This document shows, one piece after another, positions 1-12,062 of a DNA stretch of 64,000 nt. The DNA comes from Simmondsia chinensis. Taxonomy: Eukaryota > Streptophyta > Magnoliopsida > Caryophyllales > Simmondsiaceae. Numbering within the stretch: the stretch's first letter is position 1; each line of letters begins with the position of its first letter. The stretch lies in NCBI GenBank assembly GCA_018398585.1, contig JAGTTD010000005.1:11955355-12019354 (forward strand), in the 5' to 3' direction. The notes beneath the pieces are model-generated. The model ran no database searches and had not been told where the DNA came from. It saw only the letters and a program-made list of their open reading frames with translations. A program made the position numbers and the translations under genes.

Positions 1-31
1 GTGTATTTAGTTTAGGGAATTTATCACTTAA

Positions 32-535
32 TGTTGAGGAAATAAGTCGATCTAGTTATTTTTTGGGTAAGGAGTAGCGGGTGAGTCCCTGGTGGCGTGC
101 TCGCCTATGGAATGACCTGGTTGCTGAGTATAGGGCAACAAGTGTGCCGTTAGGGGAATATCTGCCTAAGGAGCACAGGGCAATCCCTTTGGCAGCATAT
201 ACCCGGCAATAGTCTCGCCAGTAAACCCTTAACAACATACCCTTGGCGTCACGGCTCACCAGTAATATGCCATCCTTAGCAGCATACTTAGACTTCCCGG
301 TGCACTTTACTTTCCCCGTAAGGGAAAGCCACCACACGCCTAGCCAATCTACACCCGCCACGTGCCTTTATCAACTGCATTAAGTAAGTCCCCTACAGAT
401 ATAAATAGAGGGGGAGGCGGTTAGGTAAGGGCAAGTAAAAATAACCCCAATAATTTGTTCCTTTCTCCTTTTCTCCAAGTAAGAGCTTGAGTGCGGCTCT
501 TCCTTAAAAGAACCTGCTACATTTATCCCGAAACA
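32..535 (+). mobile_element. Solo LTR
   Basis: A 504-bp block begins TGTTGAGG and ends CGAAACA. It is flanked by CTTAA at 27-31 and CTTAG at 536-540, an imperfect 5-bp target duplication. A TATA-like motif TATAAATAG lies at 399-407 and is followed by pyrimidine-rich transcript-leader-like sequence, which gives the plus orientation. It lies inside the left arm of the foldback element: removing it brings the two arm pieces together to match the right arm. No internal retrotransposon sequence adjoins it, so it is probably the product of LTR-LTR recombination. The short reading frame on its minus strand looks incidental. Confidence 0.7.
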
Positions 536-982
536 CTTAGGTACCCTAAGGTTTAAGAATTTATCGCTTAGATACCCTGACGTTTTAATATATACAATGA
601 AGAACCTTAAGATTTAAAAAATTTATCATTTAGATACTCTACAGTTTAAAAATTTTATCAGTTAAGCACCATTTTTTAGAATTATACAAATGTTTATTAA
701 AAATTGCTAACGTAGCACATAGTTATAGCAATATATAGGTGTCTTCTATCATTATGTTATAATTTTGTATCATAAAATGCTAACATACCACATTATATCA
801 TTAATATGCCGATATCTTTCATCATAATACAGTGACTTTTTTCGTATTCTGTTTGATTTTCGTTCTAAAAAATTGATATAGCTTGTACATATTATTATAA
901 TCATGCTTTGCATCAACCTTTATGGTGAAAAAATATTCGAATTTTTACAAAAGTTTACCAAATTCTCGCATAGGGTACCTAA

Positions 983-1409
983 GCCCCTGTTTGGCAGCAG
1001 GGTAATGGGGGGTAATGGAGAGTAAATTGTTATCCCCGTTTGGCAAAACATGACGAGGGCTAGAGGGGGTTATGGGAGCTAAAAACTTACCCTCCTTTAC
1101 CCCCCATTGCCCTCTTTTACTCCCATTTTCTTTAACCCCCAAATTGTGTGGTAAAGGGGAGTAAGGTAAATTTTTAAAAAATTTTGGACAATTTTACCCT
1201 TATTTTAACGTTAACTTTCTTTACCCTTACCCCTTTATCTAATTGTCAAACATGGTTAACTCATTTACCCATCATTTACCCTAATCCCTCTTATTTTAAC
1301 ATATCCAAACAAGGGTACAATTTTTCATTACCCTCTCCTTCTTTACCTTTCAATACCCTCCCCTCTTTACCCCTCTTTACCTTCTTTTACCCAATTGCCA
1401 AATAAGGCA
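983..1409. mobile_element. MITE, Tourist/PIF-Harbinger-like
   Basis: The block begins GCCCCTGTTTGGCA and ends TTGCCAAATAAGGCA, so its ends are inverted repeats around TTTGGCA. TAA lies immediately outside each end (980-982 and 1410-1412), as expected for a 3-bp PIF/Harbinger duplication. The interior repeats TTACCC/GGGTAA-type words on both strands, giving a strong fold-back. It is non-coding. It sits in the middle of the larger foldback element. The 3-bp duplication is weak evidence on its own, so a hAT-type MITE remains possible. Confidence 0.5.
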
Positions 1410-1520
1410 TAAGTGATAAAATTTTGAAATCTCGGTTACCTCATTGTATATATTAAAATATCAGGATACTTAGGTGATAAATGATCAAATCTCAGGCTAA
1501 CTAACTGATAATTTCCCTTT

Positions 1521-3754
1521 AATTTAAATACTTAAATTTTATAATAAGATAGAAAACAAATTGATATATAAAAAAATAAAATTAAAACGATTTCAAGTCA
1601 ATTTGGCTTGAGTATAGAAATTATTTAGATACTTAATTAGGTGCTTATGATATTATTGCTAAGAATATACTTAAATTATACATCTATAGGGAAAAAAAAA
1701 TTTATAATCTTATTAATTAAAAAGAAAAAACTAAAGGTAATGTTATTTTCAAAGAAAGAATTTTAAGATAGGAGCAAATTTGTTAAAATTTATAATTATT
1801 ATCTGCTACAAGTCATATTACTCTGGCAGTAACAATTCCTACCCCATAATAACCACACCCTAAGTTAATATTACTTTCTATGACTAATATAGTCTTAAAT
1901 TAAATAACTAGCCACACATATTAAGGACATTGTTATTATCAAGATAAAAATATTATTATCCGAGTAATTATGTGACTTATACTAAATAATAACCACAAAT
2001 TTTTAGTTGCTTTGTCATTAACTTTTTTGTCCTAATAATAACATTATTAATTTAAATATTCAAATTTGGTAGATACAATATTTTAGATACGATTTAAAGA
2101 CTGAATATGTGACATCCATTATTATCCAAGAAAGTCTAGATTATATGACTCCTCCAAATAGTATTCTTGAAGCCAAGTGGCTTAAGCTCGTTGACTATCG
2201 GTATTCAAATAAAGCACATATATGTATTATAACAGAAACTAGTACTTATTTGATAATGTTATTACTATTAGAAATAATATTAAAATTTAGTGCTAATCAT
2301 GTATTGAAATGATTGCTATAGCTATATGATGAAATTGGTAAAAAAAAATCTACCTAAGTCCAACAAAATGCCCACATGACTAGATCAAAATCACGTGTAA
2401 TATTACAGGAGGATGAACTTGTGATTTATTGTTGATGAATTTGATGATTCATGTGTTTGTATATTAATGTAAAGTTGGTACAATATTTCTTTTTGGGATG
2501 ACATGCAACCAAAAAAAAAGGACCTTTGAAAAGTTGGGGAATATTGAGTGGTATGGGAGTCATACTTCAATGGACGATACTTAGGTTGATGACTCATTAA
2601 TGTCTCTCATTTTTATACATATTTTATTCTCACTTGCAATGCTATTTTCAGTGATTTCATTTATATCTTGATGTGAATTTTTGACTAACAAAATCAAAAA
2701 AATGTTGAAGAACACACAAACTAAGAATTTTTGAGATCTCGCATAGGAAATCTGCCATTGTGCACAAAAAGAACCAACCATGTCAAGATCCAGCCAATCA
2801 GTCTCAATCAATAGAGTGGACTGATCGATTGGTTTGTTTGCACAAACTATTTGGTGGGGGAATCAATCATCCTAAATCCTTCTCATTCTCTAGATTATTC
2901 CCCAGTGATTGGCCATGTGTTGCCAATTGCAAGGCTATACCCCCTCTTTTTTGGGGTTTTGGATCCGTTTCTGGAACCTTGAAATTGTCCTCACCTTTGG
3001 AGATTAGACATCATAGAGATAGTCAACACACACAATAAGGGACATGCGGGACTTAAGAAGGGATCATGACAATGTCAATCGAAGAAATCAATATCCTTAT
3101 AAGTTTTTCTTTCTTTTGTTCTCGTTTACTTTGTGTTTTTCTGACTCCGATGGAAGTAGATTATTCATGGAGGGGTGATAGACGGTTAGCCGTCCAAATC
3201 CCGGGTTTTTATAATTTTTGTTTGTTGATGACTTTCACTACGTGATTTTCTTCCCCCTTGGAAAAAAAATTTTTATGTGATTGGGATTTAATTTATATGC
3301 TTGTATCTAATTTTTATTTTTTTTAATAATTGAATTGTGCTTTATCTACTGCTTGTGGCTTAGACCATTGTGTAGTGGGCTTTCAAGAGCAATTGTGGAT
3401 TGTAGTTGTGCTCGAGACGAAATGCGTAATTGACATTAAATTCGCAGTAAAAAGGAATTCCTTAGCACTATTGAGATAATACAAGTAAATATATATAGGG
3501 TAAAAAGGGTCGTTAAATGGAGTGTGTACATATATATACATATATATATATATCCTTTAGGCTGAATTCATTTATGTTACACTTTAATTAAATGTTCTTT
3601 CGAATTTAGAGTTTCTAGCCTAAATTATTAAAGTTTTCTTCATAATGAGTTATACGACCACAGTTCGAGATTGGTGAGCCCATAATCATTCGTAATTGCT
3701 CGATTGGTCGTCTCTCGTTTAGGCTTTCTTTTCAATTTTTATTGATTAAGTAAA
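1521..3754. other. AT-rich intergenic DNA, nothing recognised
   Basis: About 2.2 kb of AT-rich sequence with many stops in all frames. The longest open frames (2109-2312, and 2760-3038 with a Trp/Pro-rich translation) resemble no family I know and have no start context or codon bias to support them. A short TA-rich microsatellite lies near 3530-3553. Confidence 0.6.
3528..3553. repeat. TA microsatellite
   Basis: Alternating TA/CA run (TACATATATATACATATATA and on) in intergenic DNA. Confidence 0.8.
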
Positions 3755-4158
3755 GAGTTATTTAAGGCAAAGGTCCTTGTACTTTGCTCATTATGTCAAT
3801 TTGGTCCTTATACTTTTAATTGTGTTAATTTTAGTCTCTGAACAATTCAAAATGTGTCAATTTAGTCCTTTGATCAAATTTAAGTTAAGTTAATGTCGTA
3901 CTTTTGAATGGCAAAATTGTGTTAGATGCATACAACTTATTATAAATTCATCGGTTTAGTCAATTTAACCCAATTCATGACCGAACCATTAAAACTTTCA
4001 CTAAATACTTAACTTAAAATTTTCTCTAAGGACCAAATTGATACATTTTGAATTCTACAGGTACTAAATTGACACAATTTAATGTACAAGGAATTTAATG
4101 TACAAGGACTAAATTGACACAATGGACAAAGTACAAGAATATTTAGTGTAAATAACCC
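3755..4158. mobile_element. MULE-type MITE with long inverted arms
   Basis: A 404-bp palindromic element. The left arm reads GTTATTTA, then CTTGTACTTTG, then TGTCAATTTGG. The right arm, on the reverse strand, reads GTTATTTACACTAAA, then CTTGTACTTTG, then TGTCAATTTAG. The flanks TTAAGTAAA (3746-3754) and TTAAATAAA (4159-4167) match at 8 of 9 positions, fitting the 9-bp duplication made by Mutator-like transposases. It has no coding content and looks like a non-autonomous derivative. Confidence 0.7.
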
Positions 4159-4430
4159 TTAAATAAACCGTCAACCCAACCCATTGATAAATCACTTGAA
4201 AATAAGTTAACTTTTGCCAAATATAGATTCCCTCTCTATATGATACCCGTATACCTTGCTATAACAAACACATACTATTACTTGTGGATGATTTTACACA
4301 CTATTTAAAACCATATCATCAAGTTTTTTGTGTTGTTACGAGGGAATTGCCTGCCATAGCTAAAGTCAATGCTTATTCTTGAGCCATTCTTTACTTTTAT
4401 TTTGTTTTCTTTGTTTTTTAATTGTTTGGC

Positions 4431-4735
4431 TATAGAGATTTATTTGGCAACCTACTCTCACCATTCCTCTTTATAGTGGTGGCTGAAGTTCTCAATCATT
4501 TATTGAAGGTTGCAGCATAAAGGGAGGATATAAGAGAGATTGAAATTGGGAGAAACTGACATATCTTCAGTTTGCGGATGATACACTATTATTTACTCCA
4601 GCAGATCTGTCTAGTTTAGAGTACGTCAAGAAGACCCTCACGTGCTTTTGAACTTTTGTCCGAGATAAAAATCAACTATCATAAAGAGGCACTAATATCA
4701 ATTCGAAAATCACAAGCTTGGCCCAAAAATGCTAC
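4431..4735 (+). pseudogene. LINE reverse-transcriptase fragment
   Basis: Broken plus-strand frames give 'LLSPFLFIVVAEVLNHLL', then 'LQFADDTLLF' (the LINE RT catalytic F-A-D-D box), then 'LLSEIKINYHKEALIS'. These are consecutive motifs of the plant L1-type reverse transcriptase palm and following region. At least two frame changes separate them and no start or end is present, so this is a dead fragment. It ends about 125 bp before the target duplication of the full LINE downstream and differs from that LINE's RT, so it belongs to another copy. Confidence 0.65.
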
Positions 4736-5011
4736 AAAAATAATGGGATATAGGGTGGCAACATTACTGGCCCGAACTTTTGAGATGTAATGCATATGGA
4801 ATATGTTTTATATATATTAACAAAAAAAACTATTAGTACACATCGTGTATGGTTAAAAAAACTATGTATATTGTGTATATGCATATAAAAGTTATGTGAT
4901 AGAAGCCATCGGAATCCAACTATGGTTCTCCGCTTCTCCGGCGAACCCACCAGATTCCGACTATCTGATCTCTACATCTCTGCGGCTGGAGATTGATAAC
5001 AAGTTGCAGTA

Positions 5012-6977
5012 TTGGAGAGAGTAGAGGAGATGGAAGGTAGAGGTTTCTGTCAAAGTGGAGATGAAAGAGTGAGAGTGTGGACAATCGTAAGCCACGAGGG
5101 AGGGAGTAGCGAAGAGTGGGTAGAAGCATGGGAGGAAGGACACCGAGAGGTGAATGAAAAACAAACAACCCATCTGGTAGGGGCAAATCCAGCTGAGGAA
5201 GGAAGAGAAAGCGAAACAGGACAAAGACAGGAACTAGCACCACCCCAGGGTGGGGGAGACCAACGAGGAAAACAGGGAAGGCAACACGGCAGGCAAGATA
5301 GAGAAAATAGAGAAAATCAAGGAAACAACCACACAAAGAGTGTAACACTCTTTGTAGACAATCTACATGTATATTTCAACTCCGACATACTGCTTCACCT
5401 CTTTCGAAGATATGGTACTACTCTGAGCACATTTATATCGCACAAATGGAGACCACAAAAAGACGGCTATTTGGGTTTATAAGATTTGAATCAAGCGCAG
5501 ACACTGACGTGGCAATTGTAGGGTTCAATGGAATAGCTATGAGAGGGGAACTTTGATTGGTCAGTAAAGCCAAATATAGAAGTTAGCAGCCAAGGCAAAG
5601 TGGGAGAAATACAGAACCTGCTAGACAAACAGCCCGAATGCCGCAACGTAGTGAAGACAATAACCAGAAACAAGAAGGGAAACAAACCAATTCACTGAAG
5701 GAAGGCAGGGGCTGGGTAGATGATGAGCATTGTGTGTATCACCTCATAATCGTTCCATTGTACAGAAATTCCAACCCACCTCTGCTCTAGCCAAACTCTC
5801 ATATACGAGGTTCGGGATATAGGCAGGTTCAAATTTCTGCTAACATTTCATGACATTGTGAATCGGGATAAGTTCTTGTAGGAGGTGAAGTCTTGGCTAC
5901 TTTCATGATCTGAGGAGGTAAGGCCGTGGACCAAAGAAGAGCAATGTCAAACAAGAAGAACCTGGATTGTTATACAAGGAGTTCCCCTATATGGATGGTC
6001 AAGAAGGAGTTTCGAATACATTGGCAATCGCTGGGGAAAGGTAGTATTAGTAGAGGAGGAGGTGGACCAATGTATGTCATTTCAAAGGGCTAGAGCACTC
6101 ATTGATTCTAACCAAATGAACATGATCAGCGATAGGATGAGATTTCACATCGGAGATAAGAGCTTCAACATTTTAGTCAGGGAAGTGAACACATCCAAGG
6201 AAGATTATATAAACCATTCAAAATCCTATGCAATATCAGATCCACCATATATACTGAGAAGATGCTGGCAGATGAACCAACTCATACCACTAGCCATTGC
6301 ACTAGGGGACGCCCCAATCAGCAAAGAAGAAAAGTTTGCTTTACTTGAGAGTCGGACGAAGGGGGGAGCCATAATGGTAGAAGCGCCAAAAAATTGGTAC
6401 AAGCAAATTATACAAAGGAGCAGAGGAGCTTCGGCCACCAGTGAGAAGAAGAGGAAGAGGACGTAGATGATAGTGACAACTCAAGATAAGAAGGACAATG
6501 GTACTTTGGAACATTTAATGCTTTGTTGGAAGCCACCCCCCATGTCCTACTTTGGAAGACTACCATATAGGCTTTTTAAAAGGTCCAAATCATTGTCCAA
6601 ATATAGTGAGTAGTATGAGTGGTAGCTATAAACTAAGGGGTAAAGAGCTGAATTTGGATGGTCAAAGACAAGCTAATGGACAAGAAGCAATAGAATGTAC
6701 ATTTACACCATATAGGAGGCAATCACACTTTAATTGTTACGTTGATTTAAGTTCTGAAATCAGCTTCACCCCTACAACAATTTGTTCTAATCAATCACAA
6801 ATAAACCCAAACTCAAAAGAAGTTGAACCCGGCCTTAGAAAATTAGTAACAACAAAAGGAAAAATCACAAACCCAAACAGCAATAAGAAAGAGAAAGTAA
6901 TAAGAGCATGGAGGATGGGAGAAAGATTGGGCTTGAGGTTCGAGGGTTCAGAGGACGAAATAGCACAAATGATATGA
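5012..6977 (+). pseudogene. LINE ORF1 (RRM plus DUF4283/gag-like protein), broken
   Basis: The N-terminal part (5012-5480) is a charged Glu/Arg-rich leader followed by an RNA-recognition fold. 'TLFVDNLH' fits RNP2, and after the frameshift near 5480 'GYLGF' fits RNP1. Farther on, 'RTWIVIQGVPLYGWSRRSFEYIG' region residues (about 5950-6030) and 6062-6466 match the DUF4283-type gag-like domain of plant LINE ORF1 proteins, read through frame changes. The C-terminus (6552-6977) ends with 'ERLGLRFEGSEDEIAQMI', a terminus also recognisable in the three half-LINEs. ORF1 proteins bind LINE RNA in the cytoplasm. Several frameshifts make it a pseudogene. The 142-aa frame opposite it (4920-5348, minus) is a shadow. 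Confidence 0.75.
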
Positions 6978-7054
6978 AAGATTGATGAATATGATCCAAT
7001 GGTGAACCCACGAAAGAAGAAGAACAGTTGTATATCGAGAGCCACAGCTCAAAA

Positions 7055-10000
7055 ATGAAGATATATGCATGTAACATCAGGAGTTTTAAGGGTAGGGAGA
7101 AAAAAGCATCAGTAAGGGATTTGATGAAGACACAAAGGCTCAATATTCTTGGGTTAGTTGAGACAAAACACAGTAATGTTGAGTGAAGAACTATAGCTAA
7201 ATTTTGGGGATTGGATGATTGTTCATGGGAGGATGTACCGGCAGTAGAGGGAGCGATGGCATCATAGTAATGTGGCATAAAGGGGACTTCGAAGTATCAC
7301 ATGCAGTGAAAGGTACGAGATGGATTTATTTACATGGTTCTTTAACTGGTGAGAGCTTTGACTGTGTGGTTTGTCTAGTCTATGGACCTTGTTCACGTGT
7401 GGAGAGGGAAGTACTTTGGTCAGAGTTGGGTTGTATGTTTAATACAATTAACTCATCAATCCTTATTTTAGGGGATTTCAAAGAGGTTGTCAACGTTGGT
7501 GAACAAAAAGGATACCTCGTTGACCCTTGGAATGAAGGACTTCAGAGAGTCCCTAAGTAGAACCGGATTGCTAGACATCCCCTTGATGGGAAGAAGATTT
7601 ACATGGGTTAAAAACAATTGTATGAGCCATATTGACCGCACTCTTTCCGATAAAGAATGGTTGATTAAATTCTCACACCTCAAGCTACATGGTTCAAAAA
7701 AGGACTCTCGGACCACAGTCTAATAATGTTGGACCTTGATGAAGTATTATGGGGTCCAAAACCATTTCGTACTCGTGATTGTTGGTTCTCCCACCCAGAT
7801 TATAAGAATGTAATTAATAATGAGAGGAGATCCTTAGAGGGACTTTCATTTGAGAAGATGAAATAGAGAAGTATTCGGCCACATTGATCTCAAGATTTCG
7901 CATTTAGAGGACGAGCTTGACAAATTGAGAACAAAAGCTAAACATTCTGCATTATCCACAAAAGATATGGCTAGAAGAGCAGCGGCTATGTCACACCTTT
8001 GGTCATGGTATCATAGAAAAGAGAGATATTGGCTACAAATTTCAAGAAGTAAAGAGATTAAATAAATGGACTAAAACACTAAATACTTCCATACGCTTGC
8101 CGCAATAAGACTGATCTGCAAGTAAAAATCTTTCTTCCAAGCACTGTATGCTAAGCTAGTCAAGGCTGCAATCAACTCTTTCTTCCAAGCATTGTATGCT
8201 AAGCTAGTAAAAATCAGACATGCTGCTGGGGACCTTGATCTGCCAGTGTTACCAATGTACAAAATGCACGAGTTGTTGATCATTCTGACAGACCAAGAAA
8301 TTTGAGCCGCGGTATGAGATTTCCACTATAAAGCGCAAGGTTATGATAGGTTTAATTTCAAGTTTACAAAGAGCATGTGGGACGCTTTGGGCCATGAATT
8401 AACATCATACATCTGTTAATTTTTTGTGTCTAGTAGTTTGAACCCAGCAGTTAACAACATGTGGGTATCATTGATCCCAAAGATTGATGGGGCTATTAAC
8501 ATCTGGGATTTTAGACCCATGAGCATGGTAGGGTGTGTTTATAAAATAATCTCCAAGGTCCTAAGTAAATGTCTTGCTAGGGTGGTGTCGGAGTTGATTG
8601 GGGAGAACCAAACTACGTTTGTGGCTGGAAGGCAAATTTGAAAGGTGCTCTCATCACAAATGAAGTATTACACTTGCTCAAGAAAAAGAAGGAAAAAGGC
8701 ATACTTCTAAAGCTTGACTTCTAAAAAGCATATGACACAGTTAACTAGAACTTTGTACTAAAAGTATTAGAGAAGATTGTTTTGGAGAGACTTGGTGTTC
8801 TTGGATCAAGGAATGTATTTCATCTCCCTCAATGTCGATTGTTTGTTTCATCTCCCTCAATGTTGATTCTTGCCAATGGTTCTTCAACAAAGCCTTTTCA
8901 CATGGAACGTGGTCTAAGACAAAGAGACCCATTGTCTCCCTTTCTTTTTGTGATCATCTCTGAGGTCCTCAATAGGATGCTTATTAGAGCCACAAATTTT
9001 GGCGAAATAGCGGTATTAGAAATTGGCTCTGATAGAGTGAGAATCCCGCACTTATAGTTTGCAGATAACACGCTGATGTTGTGCCCGGCAGACCGTGAGG
9101 TTATTCAGCAACTTCAAAGCCTATTGTAGTGCTTCCAAACCATTTTGGGATTGAGAATTAATTATGCAAATCAGCTTTAATCGATATGGGGGAGTCGAAT
9201 GAACGGGCATCTGAAAGAGCAGCCATGAGTGGGTGTCTGCTAGTCGCACTTCCAATAAAACACCTAGGAATACCGCTAGGAGCGAACCTGAGACTCCTAT
9301 CCACATGGAAACCGGTAATTGATAGAGTGGAGAAAAAGCTAGCCGACTGGAAGCAAACGTTCCTATTAAGACAGGAAGACTGACACTGATAAAATCTGTT
9401 TTGAATAACCTACCAATGTAGTATATGTCAATCTCAAGATATCTGAAGAAATTCCTCCACAAAATATTGTACAATTACAAAGAAACTTTTTTTTGGGGTT
9501 CTGGTGAAGATTCGAGAGGCCTTCTGTGCATCAAGTGGGACCTCATTCAAGTTCCGAAACACCTAAGAGGGCTAAGAGTGGGAGACCCTCTTATTAGGAA
9601 TGCGGCCCTGCTCTTTAAATGGTGGAGGTGTTATTCCGAAGAAGGATCCTCACTATGGAAGAAAGTTGTATGTTCGATTCATGGGGGTTCCACACAAGAC
9701 TTATTCCCATCCAAGTTAGGGGGCCAAAACCGCAGCCCATAGGGGGCTATCTCTAAAGTTATTGAATCATTCCGAATTCCGCCACAAGTGGCAAGTGCAC
9801 TCAAAATAAAGCTTGGCGATGGATCAAAAATCAAATTCTGGAAGCACATGTGGATAGGAAAGCGTACTTTTGAAGAGCGATTTCTAGATTTGTACATGGT
9901 ATCACTCCAAAAGAATCACTTTGTGGTATAGATGGGATCATGTGATGGCTTCGAGTGGAGGTGAATTTTTAATTAGATACGGAGATTCTTTCTCATAGAA

Positions 10001-10713
10001 GAACCAAACCTTGCTCTTTTAAATGGTATCCTTGCAAGGGCGGTGCCAAGTTCGACAGTCGAGGATGGGACGTGGTGCAGTAATGATATAAGAGGCTTAT
10101 TCTTAGTCAAGTCATTCATTGATGCAGTTACTATGAGTATCCCGAGACCATACACTGTCGACCACTTCGTGTGCGGAGCATGGAATGGCTTGGTGCCGCC
10201 GAAAGTAAAAATAGTGGTCTAGATGGTCTTATTGGGGAAGACAAATACAAAAGAGAGACTCCGGAAGATTGGAGTTATCACGAAAAATGAGAAATGATGT
10301 TCTCTTTGTGGTAAGGCACCAGAGAATATGGAACACCTATTTCTAGGGTGTGAAGAAACGTGGCAAGTATGGGTCTTTGCTTTAAATGGTGGGGTCTGAC
10401 ATGGGCAGTTCCCGGTTCCATCAAGGACCACTTCTTTCAATGAATGGGAGCCACAGTGGACAGTAAATTTCAGAAGAAAGTATGGCTAACGCTATTCTTC
10501 GTAATCATATGGGAGATTTGGAGTACAAGAAACAAAATTGTTTTCAAAGAGGCCCGGTGGAACAAAAAAGATGCAGAATGGTCCATCAAAATCAGGGTAG
10601 GTTTTTGGGTGAAGGCATGGTATAACGCATTTCCGTACTCCCTAGTCGAATCGGCAAGTAACGTGCAATGCTTCAAAAGTTGGGGGTCAAATAATGTGCA
10701 ACAATTATTATAG
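7055..10713 (+). pseudogene. LINE ORF2 (endonuclease, reverse transcriptase, zf-RVT), broken
   Basis: Starts ATG at 7055 ('MKIYACNIRSFKGREKK'), 78 bp after the ORF1 stop. Domains in order: an apurinic-type endonuclease to about 7720 ('LGLVETKHS', 'GLLDIPLMGRRFTW'); reverse transcriptase about 8430-9400 ('WVSLIPKIDG', 'DFRPMSMVG', 'GLRQRDPLSPFLFV', 'FADNTLML', 'HLGIPLGAN'); and a zf-RVT tail about 10150-10400 ('CSLCGKAPENMEHLFLGC'). The catalytic FADD box reads FADN and a stop directly precedes it. Many other stops and frameshifts occur. A 32-bp word repeats at 8129-8160 and 8177-8208, and another short word is duplicated near 8820-8873, so small internal duplications add to the damage. Confidence 0.85.
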
Positions 10714-11165
10714 GTGGGGAATTTCATTCAGATGCTTGGATACACAAAGCAAGAGGGGAAAAATAGAGCATATAATCTGCAACTATGAGGATAATACAAT
10801 CTCGAGTAGTGCTGACGCGGCAGGAAGTGAGCAGGTTTAAGTTTTGCTGCTGCTGTGGTGAGGTTGCTTAGACCTGGTGTGTGGAGCAGCCACTAGTGTA
10901 GAGCCAGAGCAATGCTCTTTGGTTTGGGTAAGTGAGATTGAGTGATTCTGATGTAACTTTTGTATGCAGTGTTAGGTAGTTAGTTATCTTTTTGTGAAGA
11001 TTCTGATATCTAGATGATCAAGTGTTGTATTGTAGTCGTAGGTAGGTTTTTGTTGTTCTTTGTTCCGTTTTGTTTTGTTCTCCGGTCCCTGATTGTTGGG
11101 ACACCGCTTTTGTACTGAGCCCCTGCTCTTTTTTTATCGAAAAAAAAACTATGTATATTGTGTAT

Positions 11166-11509
11166 GCTTAAAAAAATTATGTTAGATATTTTAATAAATT
11201 TTTTAAAATTGTGTTTTATAGTATAATATAATTTTGATGATTTTATTTATGTATTTTAACTTCTTGGTGGATTTACATTTTTATGCACTGATTTAATAAA
11301 ATTAAATATTGACTTTAATTATATATATATTGATTAGGATTAAAGTAGTTGTGGGTTAAAAAATCAAGAATTATGACATCTCCAAATGTGTTGAAATTTC
11401 ACAATGGTTAGTGAAATGATGCAATACATATCGATTATAAAATGAAAAGGCCAGGTTTTTGTACTTTTTCTTAAAAAATAATTTATAGTCTATTACTATT
11501 TTTTTTAAG
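11166..11509. other. AT-rich intergenic DNA
   Basis: About 340 bp of AT-rich sequence after the LINE's downstream target duplication. Nothing is recognised in it. Confidence 0.6.
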
Positions 11510-11781
11510 GTTGGATAGTACTTTGGCTAAGTCAGATATTGTGGAGGTTCAAGGTTGTGCAGGCCATGAAAACTATTTAGTTGGACATTGTATCCTGAAG
11601 GTGGCACACCAGTATCTGCTGCACCAGCTTAGATTCGAGAGGGGTGCGAAACCGTCTTAACAAGAGCGTAATCCGCACCTCGCTCAACTATTACTTTATT
11701 GGTTTTTGTTATTTTCACATGTTCCAGGTAATATCTCTTTTTATATGTTTTGCATAATATTTCCTATATTTGGTTCCAACA
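11510..11781 (+). mobile_element. LTR fragment of the same family as the nested codeless LTR element
   Basis: Reverse-complement matching links this block to the LTRs at 17214-18036 and 25826-26643. Shared words include GTTGTGCAG, TTGTATCCTG, CTGCACCAGCTTAGAT, CGAAACCGTCTTAA, CCTCGCTCAACT and the terminal TTTGGTTCCAACA ending at 11781. The orientation is opposite to the nested element's plus-strand reading. The 5' part is missing or diverged and a stretch is deleted before the end. No target duplication was found, so it is a truncated or solo LTR relic. Confidence 0.7.
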
Positions 11782-11904
11782 AACTATATATCATTTACTC
11801 TTAAAATTAGTTGTACGATTGCCTATATTATTGCCATTGAAATACACTTTCTAAGATGTAAATGTATTCTTGGTGCACCGCTTTAATTATGAATTAGTGT
11901 TTAA

Positions 11905-12062
11905 TGTTTTCGTTGTCTGCTGTGTCTTGTCTTGTGGCTTCTTTCTTGTTTTGTGTTGCCTTTTTTTGGTCCCCGTGCTGTTGCGGTCGGACTTCGGCCT
12001 CGCCTAGCGAGTGGCCGGCTTGTTTTGCGATTTTGTCGCAATTTATCAAAAAAAATAAAAAG
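11905..12062 (+). mobile_element. 5'-truncated LINE tail
   Basis: Non-coding, T/G-rich sequence ending TTTTGTCGCAATTTATC followed by an A-run at about 12049-12062. This terminal pattern resembles the 3' ends of the LINE at 11100-11147 and half-LINE copy A (13840-13881). No coding part is attached, so it would be a severely 5'-truncated insertion. The flanks share only a short ATTAGTG word, which is not a convincing target duplication. Confidence 0.45.

Larger units (their letters stand above)
12..1520. mobile_element. Foldback (long inverted repeat) DNA element, interrupted
   Basis: The left arm (about 12-31 continued at 536-680) and the right arm (about 1400-1520) are inverted copies of each other. 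Both carry the series 'GGGAA-TTATC', 'GGTACCC' or related steps, and 'TTTTAATATATACAATGA', found at 585-600 and, reversed, at about 1440-1460. The left arm is cut by a solo LTR at 32-535 and the centre holds a smaller MITE at 983-1409. No coding capacity is seen. The same family forms the relic around the 14-29 kb nest. No target duplication was found, partly because the left end lies at the window edge. The superfamily is not determined. Confidence 0.6.
4879..11147 (+). mobile_element. Full-length L1-type LINE (non-LTR retrotransposon)
   Basis: A 6.27-kb unit with ORF1 (RRM/gag-like), ORF2 (endonuclease, reverse transcriptase, zinc-binding tail), and a 3' end TTTTTTTATCG followed by a short A-run. 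It is flanked by the 18-bp direct repeat ACTATGTATATTGTGTAT at 4861-4878 and 11148-11165, a target duplication of the length typical for LINEs. The presence of both ends shows the copy is not 5'-truncated. Both reading frames carry several stops and frameshifts, and the RT catalytic box reads FADN rather than FADD, so it cannot move itself. The 18-bp duplication is still perfect. Confidence 0.92.

Noticed and set aside
56..361. 101-aa open frame on the minus strand
   Set aside because: It lies inside a solo LTR, has no recognisable motif, and runs against the LTR's apparent TATA box.
2760..3038. 92-aa plus-strand frame that could be a small gene
   Set aside because: No recognised domain, no codon or context support, and surroundings are AT-rich intergenic DNA.
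4920..5348. 142-aa minus-strand frame, hydrophobic, membrane-protein-like
   Set aside because: It is the exact opposite strand of the LINE ORF1 leader; the Glu/Arg-rich coding strand creates Leu/Phe/Ser-rich antisense frames.
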